Positions 1-11,202 of a DNA stretch of 64,000 nucleotides are shown piece after piece. The stretch is from Kalaharituber pfeilii (taxonomy: Eukaryota; Ascomycota; Pezizomycetes; Pezizales; Pezizaceae): positions 1,674,001 to 1,738,000 of the forward strand of contig WHUZ01000004.1 of NCBI GenBank assembly GCA_015179045.1, in the 5' to 3' direction. Position numbers and translations under genes: made by a program. Each line of letters starts with the position of its first letter. Position 1 is the first letter of the stretch. The notes beneath the pieces were generated by a model that did not search any database, had not been told where the DNA came from, and saw nothing but the letters and a program-made list of their open reading frames with translations.

Positions 1-2223
1 ATCGCCGACAACTGGATCCGGAACAGGACCCCGGCGGAGTGGAGGAGATGAGGGTCGTCATGATACCGAAGCCAGGCAAGGACATCAAGACGGCGAAAGC
101 GTGGAGGCCAATCAACCTGATCAATTGTATCGGGAAGATCGGGGAGAAAGTCATGGCCAACAGGCTGCAGAAAGAAGACCGACTCTTCCACAGGCTCCAG
201 CTGGGAGCACGCAAGGGGAGGAATGCGATCCAGGCGATGGCGAGGGCGGTAACAAAGGTGCAGAGGTGCCTGCACAGGGGGGGGAGAGCAGCGTGGGTGA
301 CGGCGGATGTTAAAGGAGGCTTTAACATCGTGAGGAAGGAGGTGGTCCTGGAAGGATTGAGGAGAGGGGGAGCGAGGGGGTGAGAAAGAAGCGGAGGTGG
401 CTGGAGGAGTTTATGGGAGGCAGGGAGTTCGGAGTGTGGTGGGACGGCGAGGAGAAAGGGAGGGGCAGGTCGAACGTGGGGGTTCCGCAAGGGTCACCAC
501 TGTCACCGGTCATCTTCCTCATCTTCATGGCACCCACCATTGAGAAGATGGAGAGAAGGCTGAGAGGGGTGGCGATGGGGGCGGAGGTAGAAGTGCCATC
601 GTACGTCGACGACCTGGCAGCAACGATCCTGGACTGGCACGGGTACTGGGATATGGGCGGCTCAGGGAGAAAGTGAAGGTGGCAATGGCGGAGGTGGCGG
701 AAGAAGATCAGATCCCGCTGGAGGAGTCGAAGTGGGAGATGATAACTTTCGGAGTGGGGAAAAGGTGGAAGAAGGAGGGGGAGATGCTGAAGTGGCTGGG
801 AGTCATTTTCGACGAGAAGCTGACCTTCAGTGCGCATTGGCGAAATAGGCTGAGTAGGGCGAGGAGGCTGGCGGGGCACTCTCAGGACTGGGAAACCGGG
901 ACTGGGGATGTCACCACGGAGCTGGCGGCAGGCGTACACAGGGATGGTGAGGGCGGTGGCGATGTGGGGGAGTGAGATCGGGTGGAGGGGCCAGAAGGAG
1001 TGGAAGAAGGAGATGGAGCGATTACAGCTGCAAGTTTTGAAGAGAGCACTGGAGGGGGAGAGGTGCCGGGGTGGAAGGGGTGAATGCGGTTTGCGGAGTG
1101 GAAGACGTGGAGACGGTCCTGGATGGCGCGCAAGCGAGAGCGATCGTCCGGGAGGTGGAGGCGCCGTCAGAGCTGGCGGAGCTTTGCACGGGCGACTTCG
1201 GAGGGAGTGAGGAGAGAGAGGAGGAGGCGAGAAACTGGAGAGACTGGGGGTGCAGTGGGCGGTGGTCGAGAATGATGGGTATGAAGCAGTGCTGGACCGC
1301 TGGCAAGGTCAGTGGGCGAGGTTCTCGGAGGAGGGGGAGGAGATCTCGTGGGGAGGGGGGTGTGAGAAGGTGGAGGTGGAAGTGGTGGAGAGGCGGAAAG
1401 GAGAAGTGGAGACGAGGGGGAGTGGGAAGCTGCGATCGGGGAAGCCGGAAGAAAAAGGGCAGTCCTTTTCTCCGACGGCAGCAAGATCGAGGACAGCAAG
1501 GTGGGAGCAGGAGTGTGGGGGAGGTCGGCAGCGGTGGCGGAGGTGGTGGGGAGAACGGCGACGGTGTTCGATGGGGAGGTGAGGGGAGTGAGAAGGGCGC
1601 TGGAGAGTGTGGAGGAGGAGGTCCCTGTACTGATCTGTTTAGACTCTGAGGCTGCCGTCATGGCGATCCAGAAGGCAGGCAGGGAGGGAAAGGGGAAAAC
1701 CGAGGATGTGAGGAGAGTGGTGGATGCCGTGGCGAGGAGGAAGAAGAAGGGAGGAGATGCGAAACTGATGTGGGTCAAGGCTCATATCGGAATTGCAGGG
1801 AATGAGAAGGCTGATGAGTGGGCAAAGAAGGGGACGGTGGTGGAAGGGAAAGAGGTGGCCACCGGGAGCGGGGTGCGCCAGAGGATTAAGGCGTGGAGGA
1901 AGGAGAGGAGGGAGGTGGAAGGTTTCGGGAAGGGGAAAGTAATGGAGTGGAATAGGACAGCGGTGTCCAATTTCACAGCATTGCGACTGGAGAGAGGAAG
2001 ATGCAGGGTGTGGTTGAAGAGGATGGGAGTGGCGGAATCGGAGAAGTGCGGCTGCGGGGAGGCACAGACGGGGGCGCACCTAGCCTTCCAGTGCAGTCAG
2101 CAGAGGTTTCGCCCAGAAGGCTTCAGAGAATGGGGGGATGTGGAAAAGAACTGGAAAAGGACGGCAGAGAATGGGGAGGAGTGGGATGAGTTGGAAAGGT
2201 TCTTTTCCGGGATCAAGTTTTAG
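1..2223 (+). mobile_element. Degenerate Tad-like LINE, 5' end outside the window (RT and RNase H)
   Basis: Non-LTR retrotransposon body broken by frameshifts. Reading successive frames gives the RT start (GKAWRPINL-type block near 90-130), the motif GVPQGSPLSP at about 478-510, and the catalytic box SYVDD at about 598-612. An RNase H domain follows: SDGSK near 1462-1480, the DSEAA block near 1645, and WVKAHIGIAGNEKADEWAKK near 1771-1830. A CxC...H...C zinc-knuckle-like segment (CGCGEAQTGAHLAFQC) lies near 2047-2094. The last frame, 1501-2223, is the longest uninterrupted piece and ends with a stop at 2221-2223. RT followed by RNase H and a terminal zinc knuckle is typical of Tad-clade fungal LINEs. 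At least four frame changes mean this copy is dead. The endonuclease and ORF1 would lie left of the window. Confidence 0.85.
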
Positions 2224-2552
2224 AAGTGCGCCGTGCGATAATTTTTCGGCCGGTTTGCGAAGGTGTGGAGGGTTTTTAGTGCGCCGCGCGGTTTACCGAC
2301 CCGAGTCGGGAAAAATTCGCAGGTTGCGAAGGTGTGGAGGAAACTGCAAAATTTGCCGTCGGGGAAGTTTGCGAAAGTGTGGGGAAGAGGGGAGGATATA
2401 TAGTGGGGCCTCCTTGAGGCAGAAACTGTTCTCGTCCCCAGACTATATTTTCGGCCTCCGCCATGGCTTGGCCGTAGTCTGGAACGTAACTCACCCGAAA
2501 AGGGGGCTTTATTTTACCCGACGTGCTTGGCAGTCGCCCGCAATGCCAAGCG
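2224..2552 (+). repeat. 3' tail of the LINE with imperfect tandem motifs
   Basis: Directly after the LINE stop, a GC-rich stretch contains three imperfect copies of a TTGCGAAGGTGTGGAGG-like motif (near 2255, 2325 and 2370) and two GTGCGCCG motifs. Then comes a TTCTCGT-CCCAGACTAT segment near 2429-2450 that matches the terminal repeat of the small MITE at 25528-25632. No gene is seen. Confidence 0.5.
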
Positions 2553-2690
2553 TCGGGCGACGCAGTTGCAACCCTTCCTGCTTGTCGGGCAACACTTTCT
2601 GCTTGTCGGGTGGCAGTTTTTGGCTGTCGGGCGACTCTTTTGCTTGTCGGGCGACCTCTTCGGTTGTCGGGCGACACTGTCGGGTGCTAA
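2553..2690 (+). repeat. Tandem repeat, about 22-bp unit around TTGTCGGGCGAC
   Basis: Five or more imperfect units, each carrying TTGTCGGGCGAC or a close variant (for example near 2581, 2603, 2625, 2646 and 2668), separated by T- and C-rich spacers. Open frames across this stretch on both strands are products of the repeat and have no recognisable protein. Confidence 0.75.
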
Positions 2691-2879
2691 TTTTGTATGC
2701 ACCCGACACGTCCGGTAGGTGTTTACTGCAAACAAAAACTTTACCCAACAGGGAGTACTGGCCACTGAATATACATAAGGATAAGTGCAGAATATAACCG
2801 AAGAAGTAGAAAGTGACCAGGAAAATATAGGACTAATTTAGAGTAGGTAGAGGATGTCTATAAGCTTGTAGATTTTATA

Positions 2880-2933
2880 CATCGCCATAGCCCCCAGGGC
2901 GGCAAGCGATTAATGAAATTAAAAAAAAAAAAA
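2880..2933 (+). mobile_element. Ultra-short poly(A) retroposon-like insertion, 54 bp
   Basis: The 54-bp insert begins CATCGCCATAGCCC, contains AGGGCGGCA and a TAATGA motif, and ends in an A-run of about 13. It is flanked by a perfect 14-bp direct repeat, TTGTAGATTTTATA, at 2866-2879 and 2934-2947. A poly(A) tail plus a target-site duplication of this length indicates LINE-type target-primed insertion. Relatives sit at 24360-24439, 48871-48950, 54574-54647 (reverse) and 57159-57221. The core can form a short GCCC/GGGC hairpin. It could be a SINE in its own right or the 3' tip of a longer, 5'-truncated element. Confidence 0.8.
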
Positions 2934-2947
2934 TTGTAGATTTTATA

Positions 2948-3640
2948 ATACTGATACTGGAGGAGTATAGAGCTTTGAGCAGGTAAGATTCTGCCATATG
3001 ACCAAGAGCGCACCTTATAATATAAACTTGCAGAATCTATTAAAAGAAAGTCACTTTTCTAAGATCTGTCTCTAAAGATGAAAGATTGGTAAGTAGACAT
3101 AGCTGTAATAATACTAAAGAAATAGCTATGATCAGAAGCAGTGGAAAGTCTTTTTTGTTTCTAGATTTCTCTTTTCTATCACCTAAAGAAATGCATTTGG
3201 TAATATCATCACTGTTGTCTATAATGTACAATCAAGGTGAGTACTTGAGGTTAAGAAACCTAACACCTACTAATAGGCATATTGAGTAGGTATTTAAATG
3301 CATTGAGCTAGGTACTTATAATGACCCCACCCGGACCCCTCACCCAAGACCCCCAGCTCTGGTCCTATACTGGCAATCAACATACTATATGCCAGTACTC
3401 ATATACATGCAGCTGACCCTGACCCCCTCGCAACTCGCTATACTCCTTCTAGCACTCTGGTATATATCCCTATACCTGTGAACTTGCTTAAGCAATATGG
3501 CCGCCAGCGTCCCGGTCATCACTTAACAACCCGAACCCGAGAACCTGCCAGAATCTGCTAGAGGAACCCGGATCCCTAGAACCCACCGGAAAGCCCTAGA
3601 ACCTGCTGGAAGACCCTGGAATCCACCAGCGACAGGTATC
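2948..3640. other. AT-rich spacer, no gene seen
   Basis: Short open frames at 3040-3289 on both strands have no recognisable domain and no convincing start. The stretch turns C-rich after about 3320. Nothing functional can be supported. Confidence 0.6.
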
Positions 3641-3960
3641 ATTGAGCTCAATCCTAGATATTCCTGATGCTTCTACCTGCTTCCAGTCATTTCCTTAGCC
3701 TTCCATGTACTTCCAGTCATTTCCTTGGTCTTCCATGTACTTCGTTTGTTTGTTTGCTTGTTTATTTGTTTGCTTGGATTTGCCACCAAGAGCTTTCTAT
3801 AAAAGAGGCCCTCCCTCCCCTCTCTCTTGCCTCTCCATGCAACAACTTGTATTCTACCCAAGTTGTGTATTTAGTTTTTTAATACATTATACATCTATAG
3901 TATTCGCATCAGTGTGAGCTGAGTTAGTGTAAGCCTTTAACAAAATTCCTCCGACCCTAC
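3641..3960 (+). repeat. Possible solo-LTR-like segment with a 30-bp tandem duplication
   Basis: Positions 3681-3710 and 3711-3740 are two 30-bp tandem copies of TTCCAGTCATTTCCTTAGCC plus ten further bases, with few differences. A TATAAAAG box at about 3797-3804 is followed by a pyrimidine-rich tract and an AT-rich end, a composition seen in fungal LTRs. No clean TG...CA ends or target duplication could be fixed, so the LTR reading is weak while the tandem repeat is directly visible. Confidence 0.3.
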
Positions 3961-3977
3961 TATAAACTCACTCAGGA

Positions 3978-4240
3978 ACTGAGTAGTAGTTGTACATTCT
4001 CACACCGACTCAGCTACGCCGTACATACTTACCGACTCAACCCAACTCGAACCCGACTCGCTCAAACGGAATGTGAATGCTAAATGCATTTATTGGCATT
4101 GTACATCAAATAATGTATGTATGTTACAAAACTCGGCACCGACTCGACTCACGTCAGTGCGAAAACTACTCGGCTCATACCGGCTCACTGTCGAGTAGTA
4201 GTTGTACATTTTCACACTGACTCAGTCACGCCGTACATAC
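3978..4240 (+). repeat. Pair of about 50-bp direct repeats, 212 bp apart
   Basis: The segments at 3978-4028 and 4190-4240 align closely. Both contain GAGTAGTAGTTGTACATT, then GACTCAG and CACGCCGTACATAC-like sequence. The interval is rich in ACTCG and GACTCA words. No coding region is seen here or in 4241-4790, which holds only short unrelated frames. Confidence 0.6.
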
Positions 4241-4792
4241 AACTCATACCGGCTCACTCGGCAGCCGAGTCGGGTACGTTTTACGGCATGACAAACTGAC
4301 CCGAAAACCGACTCACTCAGAAAAACTGACTCACAACTCACACCGAGTGTGAACGCTACCGTAACAGTAACATCTACCTCTCTGTACCACATAGCTCCGA
4401 CCGCCTCTGCCTCTGCTGTGAAATCGCCCCGATGCCTACCGCCCGCCCCGTACCCGGATCCTGTACCCTGGACCCCCTGAGACTCCGAATCCCGACCCCG
4501 ACCCAACCCAGACCAATTTATTATACTACTACAGATATTAATAGCATTGTATTCTAAAGGCAAGTAGTTCTATAATATATAACTGGCAATAACGTTGCCA
4601 AGGAGGATGACTGCGATAGTAGATTATACTATTGTAGTTCAGCATTGGTAGTCCTTAGTGACAGGCAGTTCAGTAGACAGGTAGCTAAGCTATAACCAGC
4701 AACTAGTTAGCTATGTATAGCTAGCCGGTTACTGTGAGTTTGCCGGGTCATAGCAAGCATAACATCAGGTGTTAGTATGCAGATAGCTGTAA

Positions 4793-7089
4793 CTTTGAAA
4801 TCTTAGAGTGGGCCATGGGATAGAGGGTGGGATTGGATAAATGCACATACACGAATAGCACAGTCCTGTCTTTGGTATTTAGACTTTATTAGTACCAATG
4901 ACCAGAAGTTGTCTGTAATCGACCGTTCTGAATCTCTCGAATACACTGGAGAGTTATTCAACTATGTTGCTATTTCATGGCCACATCATGTCAAGTCATG
5001 TTCAGCATAGATATCTTCTACTTTGAAAGAGCTCCTGCAGAACCTTCCTTCTGAGAATGGCGGGATGTGCTACTTCCGATCCATGTTGCAACAGTGGTAC
5101 CTTGAAAACTGCAACGTCAACTCATACCCTCTCGTTTCGGCTGTCCGGTACTGTGCAGTTATTCACCTACTTCCTGTTTATAAACAACTTTTTCCTGATA
5201 ATCTCAGTCAAGAAAAACTCCGTAGATCTGTGAGTCTTGCTGACGCAGCAAGGACAGGATCAATTCAGTTGGTGGAAGATCTGCTAGACCTTGTTGGTGA
5301 CATTAATATTCCTGATAAACAAGGGTATTATGCACTGCATGGGGCAATTAGGAGTAATAAGCCAGAAATGGTACAATATTTGTTGGCTCAAGGTGCGAGA
5401 ATAGATGCTGTCTCTGAACACTTAACATCAATTGCACAAACTGCTATGAATGGGTCAGTCGAGATTGCTCAATTATTGATTCAGAACGGGGCCAACCTCA
5501 ATGTTCCAGAAGGCGAAGGTCTCAAATATTATCCATATACCAATAGCCCTTTACATCTAGCAGCTTTCTGTGGTCAAGAGGCTATATTCAAGGTTCTACT
5601 GGATCAAGAGCTTGACATCAATATACAGCAACGGTATTATGGTAGTGTACTACAGGCGGCAGCATATGGCGGGCACAACTCTATTGTGATGCTCCTAATA
5701 GAGCATGGTGCTGAGGTAAATGCACAAGGAGGGAAGTTTGGGTTTGCTCTTCAAGCAGCAGCTCTGGGCAGATACGAAACTATTGTGAAATGCCTGCTAG
5801 ATGCTGGAGCAGATGTTCACCTTGTAGGTGGAGAATATGGAACTGCCTTGCAAGCTGCTGCCTTTCGGGGAGATGCATCTGTAGTCAAATTGCTGTTGGA
5901 TACCGGAGCAGAGGTTAACATAGTCAGTGGACAATATGGGACTGCCTTACAAGCCGCTGCCTATAATGGAGAAAAATGTGTAGTCAAATTGCTGCTGGAC
6001 ACTGGAGCAGATTTTAATATAGTTAGTGGACAATATGGGACTGCCTTACAAGCTGCTGCCTATAGGGGACACAAATCTGTAGTCAAATTGCTGTTGGATG
6101 TGGGGGCAGAGGTCAACATTGTCGATGGAGATCATGGGACTGCGCTGCAAGCTGCTTCCTATAGGGGAGATGAATCTGCAATTAAAATACTGTTGGATGC
6201 AGGAGCAGAAGCAAACATTATCAGTGGACCATTTGGAACTGCCTTGCAGGCTGCTGCCTATAATGGACATGAATCTGTTGTCAAAATACTGTTGGATGCC
6301 GGTGCAGAGGTCAATATAGTGAGTGGACAATATGGGACTGCCTTGCAAGCCACTGCTGCAACCGACTGGGAGACAAATGAATGGATAGTCAGATTGTTGC
6401 TGGATGTAGGGGCAGAAGTCAATGTTGTTGGCGGAGAATATGGGACTGCATTACAAGCTGCTGCCTATATGGGAGATGAACCTGTAGTCAAAATGCTGTT
6501 GGATGCTGGAGCAAAAGTCAACATCATCAGTGGAAAGTACGGGACCACCTTGCAAGCTGCTGCCTATAGGGGAAAAAAATCTGTAGTCAAATTGCTGTTG
6601 GATGTGGGGGCAGAGGTCAATATTACCGGTGGAGAATATGGGACTGCCTTGCAAGCCGCTGCCTATAGCGGAAAGGAATCTGTAGTCACATTGTTGTTGG
6701 ATGCCGGAGCAGAAGTTAACATCATGCGAGGAGTTTTCGGCACTGCCCTACATGCAGCGGCATTCACGGACAGTGTTCAGGCATTTGAAATGCTTCTGGA
6801 TGCAGGCGCAGATGTTTATACGACAGCGGCGCGGTACGGGACTGTTTTGCAAGCTGCCGCACATTCCTTCCCGCATCAGGTCGAAAAAATGAAGCTATTG
6901 CTCGAAAGGGGTGTTGAAGTGAATGCGAGGGGTGGGGAGCATGGTACTGCGCTCAGTGCAGTCGAGCAATTTCATGCGAGTGAGGCAAGAGAGGGTTGTA
7001 GGGCCTATGGGAGAAAATTGGCCGATGCCGAGAGGGCAATAGAGTTTTTGAAGGAGCATGGGGCAGAGGAGGGAGCATGGAGGGCTTGA
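4793..7089 (+). pseudogene. P0: 5'-truncated NLR with ankyrin array, ankyrin frame still open
   Basis: Homology to gene A begins abruptly near 4793, at the segment just after the NACHT/winged-helix region (A about 14480). The exons for the N-terminal domain and NACHT are absent. A one-base insertion near 4804 and an in-frame TAG at 5008-5010 disrupt the linker. From there an open frame runs to the stop at 7087-7089; the first in-frame ATG is at 5065. The product would be an ankyrin stack of 33-residue repeats (GTALQAAAY.G...VVKLLLDAGAEVN) ending in EEGAWRA. Ankyrin stacks bind protein or other ligands. With no NACHT ATPase it cannot act as a complete NLR. The long intact frame could be recent decay or a retained ankyrin-only product; I favour a pseudogene fragment. 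Confidence 0.75.
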
Positions 7090-7178
7090 AGCCTCAGGTT
7101 GGTATACATGCATGGTTGGAGTCAGGCGGCTATATACTTGATATGGCAAGGCCCATCTGCAGCTGTGGCAGTGATATG

Positions 7179-7195
7179 GGATCGTACTCTTTCTT
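7179..7195 (+). other. Conserved 3'-flank motif after NLR genes
   Basis: GGATCGTACTCTTTCTT lies about 90 bp after the P0 stop. The same motif, with T/G variation, recurs at 17174-17190 (A), 34557-34573 (P1), 42254-42270 (B) and 57019-57035 (C), always 90-115 bp after the stop. It is probably part of the common 3' UTR or the 3'-end processing region. Confidence 0.55.
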
Positions 7196-7554
7196 GAACA
7201 TTAAGTTCAGGATCCAAAAGTTTGTATTGCAGCAGTTTCCTTAGTCAAGCTACTTTGCACTAGTAATTGAACTCCCTATCTTTCTATATCCCTTTCTCTA
7301 TCTCTGTAAGTCTACATTAGTGATTGTACAATTTCGCTGTCTGAGATATATAACGAAGCCACAAGTTTTCAATGGATTACATTGTATTCATTTATCCCCT
7401 ACGGCTCATGGTCAGCTGGTCATGCAATTCCGGCGCCATTGCATTTTATATATTGCGAGGTGGGCGGGAAACAAGTAAGCTGCCCTAGTCTCGTCACAAG
7501 TTGGCTTATCGGTAGTAGCAATTCTTGACATGAAACCTCCAAGTCACTTCTCTG

Positions 7555-8600
7555 TTGGCACTGAGGAGGAGGGAGGGGGCTTTGCATGATCTCTCATGCA
7601 TTTTCATGCTTGATCCATTTTCTCTTTGGACTATATACGCGTGGTACTTCCATTACAAGCATTTTTGGAGGTGCACAGCTATCAGTTTAGCTTTATACTA
7701 TGGAGTGTGCGCAAACCTATGTAATACCGTAGCCTCATAAGCAGGTAATACCGCTCTGAAGGTAAAGTACGCCCTAACCAGTAAACACTGAGTGCGTTCA
7801 GGGTAACGCTTGGTTGCTCGCTTGGCTTCTCATCGCGACACCGAGGCATGTTTAACTACATAGTACGTTCCGGCAAGTCAACCAGCACGCCTGCTTATGA
7901 ATAGTCTTGGTTTCTCATGTCCCGCTACGTCGCCCCAGTCACTAAATGCTACCTTATTATGCGATATTCCGGCCACTACATTTCGCGCCAAATTACACAC
8001 AATCGGAGGACATATATATGCCACCCCCATTCCTTTTTTTTACTGTACTGGTGGGACATACAGTACCCTGGCATCACATATTTACAGCGGCTGTCCCACA
8101 AAACTACTAACCCCCCTTCTATAAATACCTGTACTATTCAAAATAAATAAATAAAAAAAACAGGATGGCTGACTAGTATTGGTCCACATGGAATCGGAGC
8201 ATAACAGTCCATCTTATTTACGTTTAAGATGCTGGACAATCATCTTTCGCAGCTTGGAAATAAAAACCATGGTCTTTGTTGTTATCTCCATGACTACAGA
8301 CAACGGCAATTCTACTTCACTCAAGGCAGAGGTCAGTTCAGAAAGCTGGCAACCGCACCTCTTGAACTCCCCCCACCTAACCGCCTCCCCCTCCTCCAGC
8401 AGTCAGTCATAACAGCATCCCCCCCACCCCCACCCCCACCCCCACCCCCACCCCCGTACCACGGCCTCGCTCAACCGCCTCTTCAGCAGCTGCTCCAGCA
8501 GACCGACGGCCTCTTCAACAGCTTTCTTGGTTAGCGCAAATTACTCCTTGGTTAGTCGACTATTCCCATGTGTTTTTTTTATTTTTTTTGTGCTCAGGCT
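7555..8600 (+). repeat. Dispersed repeat family R, copy in duplication 1
   Basis: A roughly 1-kb repeat. The left part (7690-8000) aligns with 25340-25830. The middle has the conserved ATAACAGTCCATC...AAGATGCTGGACAATC block (about 8200-8250). The right part is a pyrimidine-rich CTCCAGCAG tract with a (CCCCCA)n microsatellite at about 8419-8455, then GACTATTCCCATGTG and a T-rich run. Other copies or pieces lie at 9860-10110, 21540-22440 (reverse), 25250-27450, 34950-35970 and 46580-47460 (reverse). The open frames inside it, including the poly-proline frame, are repeat artefacts. Confidence 0.7.
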
Positions 8601-9305
8601 ATTAATAATATCAATTTGGGAGAAGTGAGAAATTTCAGCTTCGCAAGAGTTTCTGAAAGGAACAATACACAGACCGAGATATTATTTGCAAGCCGATCTA
8701 CGAATGTAAAAGCTGAGGAAATAGGACTGGAAGCCTAAATGCAGCTGCCTGGCGTTGAAGCTGTCTCTCTGTGCTGTTGGGTAGCGGAGAGGCACCCTAA
8801 GTCCACGACATCGTTGTGCAATGCAATGCATACAGAGACACTAAATTGTGCTGTATTAATAAATCCAGCACACGAAGCGAGCAGCATAATTGCCCGATCT
8901 GGTATCATATCATTTGATAATTGATCACAGACGGGAATGCAATTCGAAATCTTTCATATATTGCAGTTCATAGATTGTTGTTACTGACCAAAAGAGGCAT
9001 CACGCAGATAGACAAAACCACAGAATTGATCCAAGTCGTTGCCTGCGGACAGGTACTTGCTCGGCAGACCTATTAGAGGGATTTTGGACCCCTGTACGTA
9101 CCCCTGTAGGAAGGAATTCAAATCAACAAGGATAAAATGAAGTAACCTCAAAGTGTACTAATACAAGACTCTTCAAAATAACATGACCCGCTGATTTGGA
9201 ACTCCTACAATGCATATGAGCTTTCATCATGACCACCGAGTTTACTATGCATATTCAACTTGATGCATATAGTTTTGAACTTGAAATGTTTGCAAACACT
9301 GAATA

Positions 9306-10933
9306 CCGTATTAACTCACTTAAGAGGCAAAACACAAACGCGCGCTAGTGCGGTCTTGGCAAGCCTCTTGGCGCCAGTGCGCGTGTACTACCAAGTATGC
9401 ACAGGCACGATCTCAACATTGATATTCAGAAGGATCTGACCACAGAAACAGGAGACTGGATCAAGGTGATGAATACACTAGCTTTTGGGTGCTGGAGTGT
9501 AGTTTTCTTTCCAGTCATTAGTGATACTGAGGATGATGGGCCTGAATATGATTTCCGTTGGCAAGCAGATAAGTACCGTATTAACTCACTTAAGAGGTAC
9601 CCCCCCCTTAGCGCTCTAGCGCGCATTTGCCGAGGTCTTGGCAGCCAAGACCGCGCTAGTGCGCCTATAAATTAGTATTAGTATCCGTACCTCCGAATTA
9701 TAGGCTACCGGTATAATGAGGAAAATAACTACAGATCAATGTGCGCTCCCCCCGAGCTGTTCTCATGCTATGGCGAAGGCAAAATTACATACAAAGGAGA
9801 TAGTAAGAAAAACATACAAGACATAGAGCTAGTAAATGGAACAAAACCCAAAAGTTAAAACAGGTTGCCCTGGTTCAAACTAGAATTGATTTCATACCTA
9901 GTTTGAACCGGAGCATTACAGTCCATCTCAAAGAGATGCTGGACAACCCTCTTCCCCAGCTCAGAATTGAACCAGGGCCCTCAATTGTACACCCCTTGGT
10001 GGCTGCTTTTGGTTACCTCCATCGCTGGAGACCACGAGAGGGCAACCTCGTTTCTGTCGCATGGAGTTATCGCACACTCGTTTAGTTTAGTCCCATGTAT
10101 TTAGTTCTATGCTCGTGGAATAAGCCTAATAGCCACAGGTAGCCAGCGAGGATAAATAAAATACAATTCAAGCTTACCACCTCAGTCAGGGGCATATTGT
10201 TAGAATTAAGGGTAATCACGGGACTATTTAGGTACCAGTAGTTTGTAACCAGACTAAAGTAGTTTATGATTATTGTACCTTACTATAGAGCACGCGTTTA
10301 GTACCTCAGAAATACATTAGCGCGTAGTCTTGGCACTATTAGCGCGGTACTGGCTGCCAAGACCTTGACAAATGCGCGCTAGTGCGCTAAAGGGGGGTAC
10401 CTCTTAAGTGAGTTAATACGGTATTAGAGGAAGAGAAGGAGATACTATATTGAGTAGAGATAATGGAGAAGCTGGAAATTAGCCTATGCACCTAGACTTG
10501 CACTAGATCACGCACTGCTGTATAGTGAATGGTTGTTATTTGTTCACCGCAACCATAGGGCAGACGGTCAGTGGATACATGAAATGTAGATATGCAGCCC
10601 AAGTGATATGCAAGCCGATGGTGGTCACAGTCGCATAAATGTGCTATATGAGCTATGCAGAGGACTAGCGAGTATCGCCAGTTAAGTGTCATTTTGACCT
10701 GGCGGATGGTAACTCTCTGCGTTTACCAGATCCATTATGCATACAACGGTACCTGAACGGAATAAGAGCATAGCGGTATCTGCCTCTGTGGCACCGTAGG
10801 GTTATTGCATACCTGCGGTTAGTAATGCCAAGATTGCGCTAAGAGCGCGCTAGCGCAATCCATAGCACCTGAAGCTGTGCCAAGACTGAACTAGCGCGCG
10901 TTTGTGTTTTGCCTCTTAAGTGAGTTAATACGG
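9306..10933. mobile_element. Middle nested TA-flanked inverted-repeat element
   Basis: Terminal inverted repeats of about 54 bp begin CCGTATTAACTCACTTAAG and continue through AGGCAAAACACAAACGCGCG with few mismatches. TA duplications are at 9304-9305 and 10934-10935. It sits inside the 9076-11298 element and carries a further element of the same terminal family inside it. No coding sequence is recognised. Confidence 0.85.
9576..10421. mobile_element. Inner nested TA-flanked inverted-repeat element with a captured R fragment
   Basis: Inverted termini of about 85 bp start with the same CCGTATTAACTCACTTAAG as the middle element, then diverge (GGTACCCCCC...CTAGCGCGCATTTG). TA is at 9574-9575 and 10422-10423. 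Inside, 9860-10110 is a fragment of repeat family R, recognised by GCATTACAGTCCATCTC and GATGCTGGACAACCCTC. It is probably a non-autonomous MITE-like element. Confidence 0.8.
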
Positions 10934-11136
10934 TATATCTCGGATTTCCTATGATCCTGTTCAATAGTTCAATATGTTTGATATTTTATTTTTTATGATA
11001 ACAGCAGAATTGATGGGGATTATGCAATACACAATGCATCAACTTTTTAAATGCTGCATACAAGAGCTTGATGCAGGTATTCACAGGGTTTCTCATGATA
11101 AACTTGCCCTCTTGTGGTTGTTTGTTGTGGTTGATT

Positions 11137-11202
11137 CTGAATTCCGTCCGCGCTAACAGTGTGGAACTATTACTTCCACTGCTAGCGCGGACGGAATTCA
11201 GA
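11137..11202. repeat. 65-bp near-perfect palindrome
   Basis: CTGAATTCCGTCCGCGCTA at 11137-11155 is matched by its complement TAGCGCGGACGGAATTCAG ending at 11202, with CAGTG/CACTG pairing continuing inward. It lies near the right end of the outermost nested element. It may be a tiny foldback element or part of that element's subterminal structure. Confidence 0.65.

Noticed and set aside
1167..1778. Reverse-strand 203-codon Ser/Pro/Thr-rich frame
   Set aside because: Complement of the G/A-rich LINE coding strand.
2553..2690. CRISPR-like array of short repeats
   Set aside because: Units are directly adjacent and imperfect, without unique spacers of constant length, and the DNA is eukaryotic.
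3970..4350. Cluster of TGACTC words resembling Gcn4/CPC1 sites
   Set aside because: The words belong to degenerate GACTC-rich simple repeats far from any intact gene, so a regulatory role cannot be supported.
8229..8534. Poly-proline small protein
   Set aside because: Created by the (CCCCCA)n microsatellite within repeat R; the frame differs in the duplicate.
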